Shown: piece after piece, positions 6,436 through 13,445 of the stretch | Layout of the letters: each line of letters begins with the position of its first letter | Numbering within the stretch: the first letter of the stretch is position 1 | Assembly (NCBI GenBank): GCA_016875645.1 | Contig: VGPE01000057.1 | Location: 1-13,445, forward strand | Source: Chloroflexota bacterium | Lineage (GTDB): Bacteria; Chloroflexota; Limnocylindria; Limnocylindrales; CSP1-4 | Direction of reading: 5' to 3' | Length of the DNA stretch: 13,445 bases | Program-made: the position numbers and the translations under genes | The notes under the pieces: generated by a model | The model's database searches: none | Seen by the model: the letters and a program-made list of their open reading frames with translations, nothing else | Told to the model about the DNA's origin: nothing

Positions 6436-7642
6436 TGGTCCGCCAGTCAGCGTCGAGGGAGGCGGTCATGGCACTGACGCCCGCGCGCCGCGCGAGGTCG
6501 GCCCAAACCCCCCGTTCCGGACCGTACGCGACGTGGGTCACCGCGTAGCCGCTCGCCGCGAGCCGCCGTTCCACCGCCAGGACCGGCCGCGGGTCGCGTG
6601 ACGAAAGGGCCAGCAGATTGGTCCCCGAGCCGAGACGCCCCGGCAGCGAGGACAGCAGGTTCTCGAGCGGAGCCGACGCGAACGGGCTCATCCGCGCCAG
6701 GGTGTCGTCGATGCGCCCGAGCTGCGCCTCGCCCGAGGTAGGTGGTACGAATGCGAGCCGCGTGGTGGTGGACGTCCAGGCGTTCGCGGCCAGCCCGACG
6801 CCTCCGCCTTCGGCCAGGACGGCGCGGCACAGCGATGCCGCCGCGACCACGATGCCTTCGAGCACTGCCTCGTCGTAGGCCATGAGCCAGAACGGCCCGT
6901 CGCTGGTCTGGACGTCCAGGGCAAGGACGCTCTCGCGAAGGGTCGCGGGCTCGAACCGCTTGCTGACCGGCTGGCCCAGCCGGGCCGACGCCCGCCAGTG
7001 GATGCGCTTGCGCGGATCGCCGGCCTGGAAGGGCCGCACGCCCGCGAACAGCGCGGGGTCCTCGTGGAGACCGGTCCGCGACCGACGGGCGCCGAGCGGG
7101 GCGACCTCCGGTGAGGTGGCCCGGACTGGGACGCTCCGAGGCCGCACCAGGAGCACGGCCTCGTCGACGTGCTCCTCGATGGCCGTTTCCCGGCCGAACA
7201 GGTCGGCAACCTGGAGCCGGACGGGGCCGAAGCGGTGCAGGCCGCGCCGATCAACCGCGAGGGTCAGGTGGCGCGTGATGCGCTCGTAGGGCGCCAGTGT
7301 CCAGATCGTGCGCAGCATGTCGAGACCCGGCCGGTCACTGCGCTCAAGGTGGCTGCTCTTGAGCTGGGTGCCGTCACTCACGAAGTCCTCCGCCTGGAGC
7401 CATGCGAGGGGCAGCAGCTTGTCGTTGTGCACCGAAACGATCAGCTCCACCTCGTCGCCCGGCAATGCCCGATCGCGGGGCAGTCGCCTCTCGTAGGCGA
7501 CCCGGCGCAGGCCCCGGCTGGACCAGAGCGTGGTCAGCCACGAGGTGAGGATCGTCAGCGAGCCGACCAGGATGACGCCCGGGGCTGATGTAAGCGCACC
7601 GAGGCCGATCAGCAGCAGGCCGACGGTCGCCGATCGGCTCAT
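6410..7642 (-). CDS. DUF58 domain-containing protein
   Basis: A 410-residue protein with two hydrophobic N-terminal segments (about 5-40) that would anchor it in the membrane, a beta-rich middle region (55-180) and the DUF58 signature GDPRKRIHWRASAR at 208-221, followed by a region resembling a von Willebrand A fold (LALDVQ..., about 238 onward). DUF58 proteins are encoded next to MoxR ATPases and are thought to be their partners or substrates in cell-envelope or metal-insertion processes. The ATG at 7642 follows the MoxR stop by 28 bp; a longer open frame upstream would overlap the MoxR gene and lacks family-like sequence. No strong ribosome site precedes it. The family call is firm, the function is inferred from context. 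Confidence 0.9.
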   Translation of the reverse strand: MSRSATVGLLLIGLGALTSAPGVILVGSLTILTSWLTTLWSSRGLRRVAYERRLPRDRALPGDEVELIVSVHNDKLLPLAWLQAEDFVSDGTQLKSSHLERSDRPGLDMLRTIWTLAPYERITRHLTLAVDRRGLHRFGPVRLQVADLFGRETAIEEHVDEAVLLVRPRSVPVRATSPEVAPLGARRSRTGLHEDPALFAGVRPFQAGDPRKRIHWRASARLGQPVSKRFEPATLRESVLALDVQTSDGPFWLMAYDEAVLEGIVVAAASLCRAVLAEGGGVGLAANAWTSTTTRLAFVPPTSGEAQLGRIDDTLARMSPFASAPLENLLSSLPGRLGSGTNLLALSSRDPRPVLAVERRLAASGYAVTHVAYGPERGVWADLARRAGVSAMTASLDADWRTSDSLELAG

Positions 7643-7670
7643 GGTCGCGGGTCGGGGCGCCTGACGGCGC

Positions 7671-8651
7671 TCAGCGAGCCCGCTCGGCCGTGGCCCGGTC
7701 GGGCATCGGGATGGGCACGCGGCCGATGACTTCGGCCAGGATCGCCTCGGCGCTCGCGCCACGGAGCCGCCGATCGAGATCCAGCAGGAGCCGATGGCCG
7801 AGGACCGCGGGCGCGACCGCGGCAACGTCTTCCGGGACCACGAACGCGCGGCCGTCGAGGTAGGCCCAGGCCTGGCTCGCGCGATGGAGTGCCACGCTGG
7901 CGCGCGGGCTGGCCCCGAGGCGCAGGTCGGCATGCTGGCGGGTGGCGCGGACGAGATCGACCAGGTAGCCCAGCACATCCGGGCTCACGATCAGCCGGCG
8001 GACCTGGTCGCGCAGGCGAAGGATCTCCGGCGGGCCCGCGACCGGCGAGACGTCGTCGAGCGGCTCGGAGCGACCCGTATAGCGCCCCGCGATGGCCACC
8101 TCGGCGTCCCGGTCGGGGTAGCCGAGCGAAATGCGCACGAGGAAGCGATCAAGCTCCGCCTCGGGCAGGCTGAAGGTGCCCTCCAGTTCGACCGGGTTCT
8201 CGGTCGCGACCACGATGAACGGCACCGGCAGCGGCCGCGACTCACCTTCGGCCGAGACCTGGCGCTCCTGCATCGCCTCCAGCAACGCGGCCTGGGTCCG
8301 CGGCGTGGCACGGTTGATCTCATCGACGAGCAGCACGTTCGTGAAGACCGGGCCCGGGATGAAGCGGAACGCGCCAGCCTCATAGACGCTGCTGCCGGTC
8401 ACGTCACCGGGCAGCAGGTCGGTGGTGCCCTGGACGCGCGCGAACGAGAGCCCGAGCGAGCGCGAGAATGCCCGCGCCAGGAGCGTCTTGCCCACCCCCG
8501 GCACGTCGTCGATCAGGGCATGGCCTTCGGCGAGCAGGGCAACCGCGAGCAGCCGCAGCGGCCCCTCGTTGCCCACGACCGCGCGGCCGACGGCCTCGCA
8601 GAGGTGGTCCCAGAACCGGCGCCCGTCGAGCGTCGCGAGTCGATCGTCCAT
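7671..8651 (-). CDS. MoxR-family AAA+ ATPase
   Basis: A 326-residue cytoplasmic chaperone-like ATPase. The Walker A motif is DVPGVGKT (49-56), Walker B is VLLVDEINRA (106-115), sensor 1 is ATENP (149-153) and a sensor 2 region contains GASPRASVAL (about 240-250). The stretch EGTFSLPEAELDRF just after sensor 1 is typical of MoxR. Length matches the family. MoxR proteins use ATP hydrolysis to remodel or activate partner proteins, often ones with von Willebrand A or DUF58 domains, and the next gene encodes such a partner. It lies 60 bp after the acetyltransferase gene, with no clear ribosome site or promoter, so it is probably part of the same transcript. Confidence 0.95.
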   Translation of the reverse strand: MDDRLATLDGRRFWDHLCEAVGRAVVGNEGPLRLLAVALLAEGHALIDDVPGVGKTLLARAFSRSLGLSFARVQGTTDLLPGDVTGSSVYEAGAFRFIPGPVFTNVLLVDEINRATPRTQAALLEAMQERQVSAEGESRPLPVPFIVVATENPVELEGTFSLPEAELDRFLVRISLGYPDRDAEVAIAGRYTGRSEPLDDVSPVAGPPEILRLRDQVRRLIVSPDVLGYLVDLVRATRQHADLRLGASPRASVALHRASQAWAYLDGRAFVVPEDVAAVAPAVLGHRLLLDLDRRLRGASAEAILAEVIGRVPIPMPDRATAERAR

Positions 8652-8711
8652 CGTGGCAATGATGCGGCGGATGGCGGATCCCCGCCCGGAGGGTCGGCGG
8701 CGATCGCCGGG

Positions 8712-9539
8712 TCAGCTGGCCGGTGGCCCGTAGTGGCGGACGCGGCACACCTCGCGGAACCCGATCCGCGAGTAGACGGGGAAGCCCAGGGCCGACGAAC
8801 CCAGGATCGACACGCGGTACCCGAGGCCGCGCCCCGCGCGGAGCGCGGTCAGCGTGGTCTCGCGCCCGATGCCACGCCCTCGGACCGCTTCCAGGGTGCC
8901 GACGTTCCAGATCCCGGCCACATCGTCCATCGCCAGGAGCGCCGCGACGGCCACCGGGCGGCCGTCGAGCCGGGCGACGAAGTTCTGCAGTGGTGCACCA
9001 GGACCCCAGCCCAGCGCCCGGTGGGCGGTCGCCCACGCCCCGAAGACGACGTCGTCGAAGCCCGCCGACGCGCGCGAGACGGACAGCCAGTCCTCGAGGT
9101 CCGCCGCGCTCGCCACCGGACGCACCTCCAGCCCCGGCAGATCGACCGGCTCGTCGACCATCCGGTCAAGTTCGAGCGCCATCCCGGGCGAGTCGCTCAG
9201 CTTGCCCATCCCGGCCGCGACGAGTCGGGCGCCCAGGTCGGCCCCCGACGACGGCCCGACGAACCAGCGGAAGAGCACACCGGCTTCTGCGAAGAACGCG
9301 GTCGCCTCCGCGATGGCCTCATCGGCTCGCGCCGTGTGCGCGAACCGGGCCCGGTTGACGGCGTTCACAACCCGGGCGGGCAGACCGCTGCGGCTCAGTT
9401 GCACATCGGGCAGGTCGCGGACCACCCCGCCCACGCCGCGTGCGTAATGGCCCTGGATCGCCGCGAACCCCCGTTCCACCACATCGGTCAGGGCTGATGC
9501 GGGTGGCTGGGGCGGATCGGCCTCGGCCGGCTGCGTCAT
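8712..9539 (-). CDS. GNAT-family N-acetyltransferase
   Basis: A 275-residue protein. The C-terminal half (about 138-270) is a GNAT domain: GIWNVGTLEAVRGRGIGRET contains the acetyl-CoA pyrophosphate-binding motif A (R-G-R-G-I-G, 220-225), followed by the usual helix TALRAGRGLG and the strand/loop ILGSSALGFPVYSRIGF. The first 135 residues resemble a degenerate second GNAT-like lobe or a partner domain. The ATG at 9539 begins 22 bp after the haloperoxidase stop; a longer frame upstream would run into that gene and is not used. The substrate is unknown. It could be an ordinary resistance or modification enzyme carried in the cluster, and its position gives no direct clue. Confidence 0.9.
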   Translation of the reverse strand: MTQPAEADPPQPPASALTDVVERGFAAIQGHYARGVGGVVRDLPDVQLSRSGLPARVVNAVNRARFAHTARADEAIAEATAFFAEAGVLFRWFVGPSSGADLGARLVAAGMGKLSDSPGMALELDRMVDEPVDLPGLEVRPVASAADLEDWLSVSRASAGFDDVVFGAWATAHRALGWGPGAPLQNFVARLDGRPVAVAALLAMDDVAGIWNVGTLEAVRGRGIGRETTLTALRAGRGLGYRVSILGSSALGFPVYSRIGFREVCRVRHYGPPAS

Positions 9540-9561
9540 GGCGTCGGCCGGGGTTCGGCGG

Positions 9562-10977
9562 TCAGTGCCACGCGTCGGCCGACCGGGCGCGCTCCGCGGC
9601 CAGCTCGCCGACCTGGCGCCCCACGACCAGCCCCACCTCGTTGTCGCTGCGCCAGTGGATCCCGCCGTACAGCCGCGACATCGCGGCCTCCTCGGCCATC
9701 GCGCCGAGGCGCCCCGCATCGCCCGGGAAGAACTGCCCGAGGACGACCGAGCTGGCCCCCGAGACCGTGGAATGGCCGGAGACGTAGGCCGGGAAGTTGG
9801 GCGTCACCACCGTGGAGGCGAAGTTTCCGATGACCCCGATCGGTCGGGCCGTCCAGTAGTGGAATTTCGAGTCCCAGCAGGCGATGAACGAATCAGCCTG
9901 CGCGGTCCCGACGTGGGCGAGAACGCGCGCGGCGTCCGCCAGCGAAACCCCGTCGCGGCGGATCATCTCGATGGCGATGCGCAGCCAGTGGCCGGGCGGC
10001 GTGTCGGTCCCGGGGCCGTCGGCCCAGAAGCGGGCGATCCGGACCTGGTCGTCGGTGAGGTTCGCGTTCACGCGCACCACTTCGTCGGCCTCGGCCTGCC
10101 ATTGTGCGGACCGGAAGACCGGGGGTGGGCCCGGGCGGAACTGGTCGCCCGATGCCATGAGCCATGGCTTCCACGTCCCGGCCATGGGCTCCAGCGGGAT
10201 GTCGTTCTGGAACGGCCGGGCCGCCTTCCAGACGCCGTCGAACACTGGCGGGTTCAAGCGCGGGATCGCGCTCGAGCCGTCAGTCGTCGCGCGCTCGACG
10301 GCCAGGGCGCCGACGGCGCGCCCGATCGCGGCACCGGCCTCGATGTCGGTTCGCGTACTCGTCCCGGCGGCGAGGCGAACGCCGGTCACTTCGTCCGCGA
10401 AGGCCTCGAACTCGTCTCCTCGGCCCGGGTAGATCTGGGTGAGCACGGCCCTGGCGGCTTCGGCGACGGCGACGTCCACCGAGGCGAAGGCGGACAGATC
10501 GTCAACCGGGGCGAGGACCCGGATCCGGCTGTCGCGCTCGGCCGGGTTGCCGCGGCGGTACGCGATCTTCGCGTCACAGGCGGCGATGATCGCGTCATAC
10601 ATGGCGGTGTTGAGGAGCGCGATCGCGCGTGAGGTCCGGACCGGGTTGGTCTTGTCGAGCCGCACGACGCCCAAGAGGATCTCGTTCCAGCGCGTGACCG
10701 ACGGTGTTGCCGTCCAGTAGGCGATCCGTTCAGCGCTCGTGCGGCCGCCCGCCTGGGCTGCAACGATTTCGTCGAGATCGCGCCGGTCATGGTCCGTGCC
10801 GGTCGCGGGGGGCGGCTCAGGACGCACCGCGCCGGCCGAGGGCATCAGGAAGGGCCGCCAGCTGGCGGGCGCCTCGGCGCGGGCGCTGCCGGCGAGGACC
10901 GTGGCGCCGATGACCATCACCAGCGACGCCACCAGTGCGATCGCGCCAATCCGGCGAGTGGCGAGCAATGCTGTCAT
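9562..10977 (-). CDS. Vanadium-dependent haloperoxidase family (PAP2-related) secreted protein
   Basis: A 471-residue exported protein. A signal peptide (TRRIGAIALVASLVM..., cleavage likely after SARA at 34) precedes an all-helical haloperoxidase domain. The six active-site residues are in order and with chloroperoxidase spacing: Lys371 and Arg378 (KFHYWTARP), Ser400-Gly401-His402 (FPAYVSGH), and Arg435 with His441 (RLYGGIHW), the expected vanadate-binding histidine. Phe395, five residues before the Ser, is as in fungal chloroperoxidase rather than the His of algal bromoperoxidases. Family members oxidise halides with peroxide, and related bacterial enzymes can be phosphatases; chemistry cannot be settled from sequence. 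Its ATG overlaps the stop of the propeller gene (ATGA), with GGAGGG 9 nt upstream, so the two are co-translated. Secretion may use Sec or, given TRR, Tat. Confidence 0.9.
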   Translation of the reverse strand: MTALLATRRIGAIALVASLVMVIGATVLAGSARAEAPASWRPFLMPSAGAVRPEPPPATGTDHDRRDLDEIVAAQAGGRTSAERIAYWTATPSVTRWNEILLGVVRLDKTNPVRTSRAIALLNTAMYDAIIAACDAKIAYRRGNPAERDSRIRVLAPVDDLSAFASVDVAVAEAARAVLTQIYPGRGDEFEAFADEVTGVRLAAGTSTRTDIEAGAAIGRAVGALAVERATTDGSSAIPRLNPPVFDGVWKAARPFQNDIPLEPMAGTWKPWLMASGDQFRPGPPPVFRSAQWQAEADEVVRVNANLTDDQVRIARFWADGPGTDTPPGHWLRIAIEMIRRDGVSLADAARVLAHVGTAQADSFIACWDSKFHYWTARPIGVIGNFASTVVTPNFPAYVSGHSTVSGASSVVLGQFFPGDAGRLGAMAEEAAMSRLYGGIHWRSDNEVGLVVGRQVGELAAERARSADAWH

Positions 10978-12692
10978 TCCCGGATTCCCTCCGGGGTCAC
11001 GGTGACGATGCGATCGCCCTCGACCGGCCCGAGCCTCGTCGTCGTCCCGTCGGCCCAGGTGATCGTCACGTCGTCAGCGCCCGTCGCCGCACCGAGGCCG
11101 AAGTACAGCTCGAGCGGCATCCCGGCGAGGTATGAGCCCCCGAACAGCGCGACCTGGGTCGAGCGGCCGCCGGCGACGGTGACGGTGACCCGGGCTCCTG
11201 CGGCCTGGACGCCGGCACCGGCAAGGTCCACCGTCAGCCACCCCTGCCCGCTGGTCTGGTTTTCCAGCAGCGTCGCGTGGTAGGCGACCTGGGAGATGAG
11301 CAGGTCGGGATCGCCGTCGCGGTCGTAGTCGAACGGCACCACCGCCCGCTGGTCGCCAACGATGTCGCAGCCGTTCTTCGTGGCCTCTCGGAAGGTCAGG
11401 TCGCCCTCGTTGAGGAAGAGGTGGGCCTCCTCGGCACGCAGTTCCGGCGCCTGCTGGGCGAGGAACTCCTGCATGCCCTGGGCGGCGTAGAGGTCGATGT
11501 CCCCGTCGAGGTCCATGTCGGTGAATGCGGTGCCCCAGCCCCAGCCGGTGTCGGCAACGCCGAGGTCGCTCGCCTGGTCCTCGTAGACCACGCGGCCTTC
11601 TGCGTCGCGGGTCGCGCGCATCAGCGTGTTGCCCTGTCCGTTGCCGAACTTCCCGGTCTCGTCGCTGATGTTGGTGGCGTACAGGTCCAGCAGGCCGTCG
11701 TGCTCGAGGTCCGCAACGGCGACGCCCATGTCATTGCCAACGTGGGTCAGGCCGAACTCCCGTGCCGCCGAGCGGAAGCTGCCGCCCTCGCTGACGAAGA
11801 ACAGGTCAGGCCGATGGTCGACCGCGACGTAGAGGTCCGGCCAGCCGTCCGCAGTGAAGTCCGCGAAGATCGGGGTGAAGCTGTCGATCTGGACCTCGCC
11901 CAGACCGGCGTCCGTGGTGACGTCGGCGAACGTGAGGCCGCCTTCGTTGCGGAACAGCTTGTTCCGGGCCGGGAACTGGCCCTTGGCGTAGCCATCGTCC
12001 GAAGGATCGCCGCCCAGTTCCATGGTCCAGTAGGTGATGTACAGGTCGAGCAGGCCGTCGCGGTCGTAGTCCGCCAGCGCAAGGCCGCCTGCGAGATACC
12101 CGGTGGGCGCGAACCGCGAGCCGGGCGTCACGTCGGCGAACGTGCCGTCGCCGTTGTTGCGCCAGATCGTCGAGGGGGTGCCCCGCCCTTCGCCGTCCCA
12201 ATCGTTGACCACCACCAGGTCCTGGTCGCCGTCGTTGTCGAGGTCGGCGAAGGCTGCGACGCGGCTGCCGCCGGTGTTGGCCAGCCCGGCTGCGGCCGTC
12301 TGGTCGGTGAACGAGGCGCTGCCCGACTCGGCCAGTCCGTTGCGGAAGAGCGCGTTGCCGTGGCCGAGCTGCCCGAGCATGAGGACGTCGAGGTCGCCGT
12401 CGGCGTCGTAATCGGTGACCGCCGCGCCATTGCCCATGTTGCGCAGCATCACGGCGGACATCGGGTTGAACGCCCATGGGGTCCCGCCGTAGGCGCCGCG
12501 GTACACCAGCCCGCGCTCCTGGGCGACGTTCACGCACAGCCCGGGCGCGGCGCGTGTCGGGGGCGGAGTGAGCAGGATCGTGCCGGCGAGGGCGGCCGCG
12601 GCCACCAGGACGACCGCGAGGGTCGCAACGAGAAGGCGTCGCGGGACCCCTCCCGATCGTGCGGCGGGCCCTCCAGGGGAGGTATCGGCCAA
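10974..12692 (-). CDS. FG-GAP/VCBS beta-propeller protein with ASPIC/UnbV domain (CRTAC1-like)
   Basis: A 572-residue exported or membrane-anchored protein. A hydrophobic segment (about 19-42, RRLLVATLAVVLVAAAALAG) serves as signal or anchor. Seven calcium-loop-like repeats follow, centred near residues 94, 150, 208, 278, 328, 392 and 455 (for example DYDADGDLD, DLDNDGDQD, DMDLDGDID), predicting a seven-bladed propeller. The tail (about 480-565) is an ASPIC/UnbV domain, with GARVTVTVAGGRSTQ and VTITWADGT. The only two cysteines, Cys53 and Cys442, could tie the first and last blades together. Proteins of this type bind partners or polymers outside the cell; an enzyme activity is not known for this family. 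The start is TTG at 12692, supported by GGGAG 5 nt upstream. It is first in the cluster and translationally coupled to the haloperoxidase gene. Confidence 0.9.
   Translation of the reverse strand: MADTSPGGPAARSGGVPRRLLVATLAVVLVAAAALAGTILLTPPPTRAAPGLCVNVAQERGLVYRGAYGGTPWAFNPMSAVMLRNMGNGAAVTDYDADGDLDVLMLGQLGHGNALFRNGLAESGSASFTDQTAAAGLANTGGSRVAAFADLDNDGDQDLVVVNDWDGEGRGTPSTIWRNNGDGTFADVTPGSRFAPTGYLAGGLALADYDRDGLLDLYITYWTMELGGDPSDDGYAKGQFPARNKLFRNEGGLTFADVTTDAGLGEVQIDSFTPIFADFTADGWPDLYVAVDHRPDLFFVSEGGSFRSAAREFGLTHVGNDMGVAVADLEHDGLLDLYATNISDETGKFGNGQGNTLMRATRDAEGRVVYEDQASDLGVADTGWGWGTAFTDMDLDGDIDLYAAQGMQEFLAQQAPELRAEEAHLFLNEGDLTFREATKNGCDIVGDQRAVVPFDYDRDGDPDLLISQVAYHATLLENQTSGQGWLTVDLAGAGVQAAGARVTVTVAGGRSTQVALFGGSYLAGMPLELYFGLGAATGADDVTITWADGTTTRLGPVEGDRIVTVTPEGIRE
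10987..10992 (-). promoter_or_regulatory. Internal ribosome binding site for the haloperoxidase gene
   Basis: GGAGGG on the minus strand, 9 nt before the ATG at 10977, lies inside the last codons of the propeller gene. Together with the ATGA overlap it indicates coupled translation of the two proteins. Confidence 0.65.
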
Positions 12693-12757
12693 CGGTTCTC
12701 CCGGCCGACCCCTCGGACCGCCCCTCGCGGTCGATGACCCGCCGACCTCAGGCGGCC

Positions 12758-12786
12758 ACGATACCGACTGCGCCGGGGGCCGACAA
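12758..12786 (-). promoter_or_regulatory. Candidate promoter of the propeller-haloperoxidase cluster
   Basis: On the minus strand TTGTCG (12781-12786, 4 of 6 to TTGACA) is followed after 17 bp by TATCGT (12758-12763, 4 of 6 to TATAAT). Transcription would start about 60 nt before the TTG start at 12692. It lies in the 99-bp gap after the methyltransferase gene, the largest gap upstream of the six-gene run. Pattern match only. Confidence 0.35.
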
Positions 12787-12791
12787 GCCGA

Positions 12792-13445
12792 TCAGGGCTC
12801 CAGGCGGTAGAAGCGGAAGACCTCGTGGTCGATCGGCAGGATCGTCACGGACCGGAAGCCTGCGTCCAGGGCATACCGTCGGAACGTCGCCGGACGCATC
12901 ACCGTGCCCGTGCCCGCGCTCGGGCGGTCCGCGAGGCCGTTCGCGAGACAGAAGAAGACGCTGTAGCTGTACATCAGGCGCTCGATCGCATCGCCGGGCG
13001 CGGTGAACGACTCGGCCACCTTCTCGTCCATCACGATGGCGACGCCATCTGGCTTGAGCAGATGGCGGACGGCGGAGAGCACCTCGACCGGGCGCGCCAG
13101 GTCGTGGACGGCCTCGAAGATCGTGACCAGGTCGAACTGGCCGTCCAGGGAGTGATCTCCCGCATCGGTCACATGGAAGGTGACGCGGTCGGAGACGCCG
13201 GCCGCGGCGGCGTGTTCCCGCCCGCGCCGGATCGCGTCCGCATCCAGGTCGATCCCGTCGACCGTGATCCCCGGGTAGCCACGGGCCATGGCGATCGACG
13301 ACCAGCCCGCGCCGGCGGCGACGTCCGCCACCCGTGCGCCGCCCGCGACCAGCCGCGCGTGCACGTCCGGGATGGCCGGCAGCCACTCGTCGGCCAGCAG
13401 GCGCCCGAAGATCGGCCGATTCGCGAGCTCCTGCGCTTCGCTCAG
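12792..13445 (-). CDS. SAM-dependent methyltransferase, C-terminal part
   Basis: The last 217 residues of a class I methyltransferase; the frame stays open to the right edge, so the start is outside. SAM-binding motif I reads VADVAAGAG (39-47 of the visible part), the acidic strand-2 end is VDGIDLDADAI, and the strand-4 region is FDLVTIFEAVHDLARP. The stretch VMDEKVAESFTAPGD...LMYSYSVFFCLANGL and the end VMRPATFRRYALDAGF recall a group of bacterial methyltransferases that carry an N-terminal winged-helix domain (Rv2258c-like); that domain would lie beyond the window. A GTG at 13364 is an internal valine rather than the start, since the preceding 27 codons are plausible protein. The substrate is unknown. 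Same strand as the cluster but 99 bp upstream, so it may be a separate unit. Confidence 0.88.
   Translation of the reverse strand: MSEAQELANRPIFGRLLADEWLPAIPDVHARLVAGGARVADVAAGAGWSSIAMARGYPGITVDGIDLDADAIRRGREHAAAAGVSDRVTFHVTDAGDHSLDGQFDLVTIFEAVHDLARPVEVLSAVRHLLKPDGVAIVMDEKVAESFTAPGDAIERLMYSYSVFFCLANGLADRPSAGTGTVMRPATFRRYALDAGFRSVTILPIDHEVFRFYRLEP

Noticed and set aside
5266..6601. Two plus-strand open frames of over 400 codons
   Set aside because: They are antisense to the DUF4129 gene, with charged low-complexity translations and no recognisable domain.
8698..8709. 12-bp perfect palindrome CGGCGATCGCCG between the acetyltransferase and MoxR genes
   Set aside because: Short, no T-run and no loop; expected by chance at this base composition, so not called as a terminator or operator.
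7794..9497. Plus-strand open frame of 567 codons
   Set aside because: It mirrors the MoxR and acetyltransferase genes, both with clear motifs on the other strand; its composition (Arg, Asp, Gly-rich) is that of a shadow frame.
10974..12692. DNA-level tandem repeat array in the propeller gene
   Set aside because: Repetition is at protein level only; the units differ in length and sequence and are explained by the propeller blades.
11277..12737. Plus-strand open frame of 486 codons with repeated Val/Glu-rich pattern
   Set aside because: It is the antisense of the FG-GAP repeats, and the repeat pattern comes from the codons for the calcium loops.
12792..13364. Methyltransferase starting at GTG 13364
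   Set aside because: The frame stays open to the window edge with plausible protein sequence, and known relatives have a long N-terminal domain, so the gene is better treated as truncated.

Overview
The window is very GC-rich, and every credible host gene lies on the minus strand, so transcription runs right to left. The only plus-strand gene is the transposase of an insertion sequence. GC content, abundant GTG/TTG starts, a twin-arginine lipoprotein leader and the gene types suggest a high-GC soil or freshwater bacterium, perhaps Chloroflexota (Limnocylindria-like) or Actinomycetota. This is inference, because no marker gene is present.

Left part (1-5076): a carbohydrate-uptake and sugar-acid locus. 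In transcription order it holds an enolase-superfamily (mandelate racemase/muconate lactonizing type) gene broken by one frameshift, an IS1202/ISNCY-like insertion sequence of 1378 bp, a CUT1-type ABC permease in which the MalF-like and MalG-like subunits form one polypeptide, and the first 53 codons of a Tat/lipobox solute-binding protein that runs off the left edge. The IS has paired inner repeats at each end and imperfect 17-bp flanking direct repeats. Its transposase carries two frameshifts that remove the catalytic glutamate from the reading frame. A promoter-like sequence with a palindrome in its spacer lies just outside the IS and may let the transporter genes be expressed despite the insertion.

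Right part (5077-12692): six tightly packed same-strand genes. In transcription order they encode a secreted or membrane-anchored seven-repeat FG-GAP/VCBS propeller with an ASPIC/UnbV tail, a secreted vanadium-dependent haloperoxidase-family enzyme (ATGA overlap, strong internal ribosome site), a GNAT acetyltransferase, a MoxR AAA+ ATPase, a DUF58 protein and a multi-pass DUF4129 protein. The last three form the familiar MoxR-DUF58-DUF4129 set, but the usual transglutaminase is not in this window.

Far right (12792-13445): the C-terminal 217 residues of a SAM-dependent methyltransferase whose start lies outside the window.

No tRNA, rRNA or CRISPR array was seen. The strongest leads are the propeller/haloperoxidase pair, the one-chain MalFG permease and the structure and decay of the IS.
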